From CAZGKX01 sp964525945 (lineage in GTDB: Bacteria > Pseudomonadota > Gammaproteobacteria > Legionellales > Legionellaceae): 22,478 bases of DNA. This document shows, in pieces, positions 22,425 through 22,478 of the stretch (position 1 is its first letter; each line of letters begins with the position of its first letter). A program made the position numbers and the translations under genes. The notes below the pieces were generated by a model that made no database searches, was not told the DNA's origin, and saw only the letters and a list, made by a program, of their open reading frames with translations. The stretch spans positions 1-22,478 of the forward strand of contig CAZGKX010000047.1 in the NCBI GenBank assembly GCA_964525945.1. Reading direction: 5' to 3'.

Positions 22425-22478
22425 GGCTCTTCCCCAAATCCGGGGGCACTTCCCTTATCCACATAGTACTCTAACTCT
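22425..22478. other. Possible insertion-sequence end at the right edge
   Basis: The sequence from GGCTCTTCCCCAAATCCGGGG onward, beginning 23 bases after a stop codon, looks like the terminal repeat of an ISL3-type insertion sequence as I remember those. No transposase or second end is visible because the window stops. The short CCCC/GGGG pairing could instead be part of a terminator. Confidence 0.25.

Noticed and set aside
1..22478. tRNA or rRNA genes and CRISPR arrays
   Set aside because: No cloverleaf-type sequences, rRNA-like stretches or regularly spaced repeats were seen on either strand.

Overview
The window (about 40% G+C, closely packed genes) looks like chromosome from a Legionella-like gammaproteobacterium. 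The best taxonomic hint is the 64-residue CsrA at 21336-21530, which reads almost exactly as I remember the Legionella protein. Signal peptides, a patatin-type lipase and short proteins of no recognised family fit that setting. The species cannot be fixed from the sequence alone.

Region 1 (1-1262): the left end holds the start of an unrecognised minus-strand gene, decayed coding remnants and a lone gene of unknown function (484-1110). This is followed by a weak hairpin and a good sigma-70-type promoter (1190-1218).

Region 2 (1263-17151): one apparent operon of eleven genes, all on the plus strand, with gaps of at most 29 bases or short overlaps. It encodes a surface polysaccharide of the ABC-transporter-dependent O-antigen type. 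The order is: an AsnB-type amidotransferase; two sugar-nucleotide SDR enzymes that closely resemble Bordetella WbmG and WbmF; the WbpE/WlbC aminotransferase, WbpD/WlbB N-acetyltransferase and WbpI/WlbD 2-epimerase of the UDP-2,3-diacetamido-2,3-dideoxy-mannuronic acid pathway; the exporter Wzm and Wzt; a second AsnB-type amidotransferase; and three genes that share one paralogous glycosyltransferase-like domain, the first fused to an additional GT4-type domain. I infer a polymer rich in diacetamido-uronic acid, probably partly amidated to uronamide, epimerised by the SDR pair, then exported by Wzm/Wzt. The first two enzymes of the pathway (WbpA 6-dehydrogenase and WbpB/WlbA 3-dehydrogenase) are not in the window. 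A run of ten N interrupts wzt just after its Walker A motif.

Region 3 (17152-19127): a monocistronic GH15 glucoamylase/trehalase-type gene with its own candidate promoter, ending in a hairpin shared with the convergent lipase gene.

Region 4 (19128-21045, minus strand): an exported patatin-like protein with altered motifs, a strong intrinsic terminator, and two small exported proteins, one glycine-zipper-like and one rich in Asp and Pro.

Region 5 (21046-22478): a compact bidirectional promoter within an inverted repeat, the csrA leader with three GGA motifs, csrA with a strong terminator, a gene of unknown function with its own promoter, and a right edge that could be the end of an insertion sequence.
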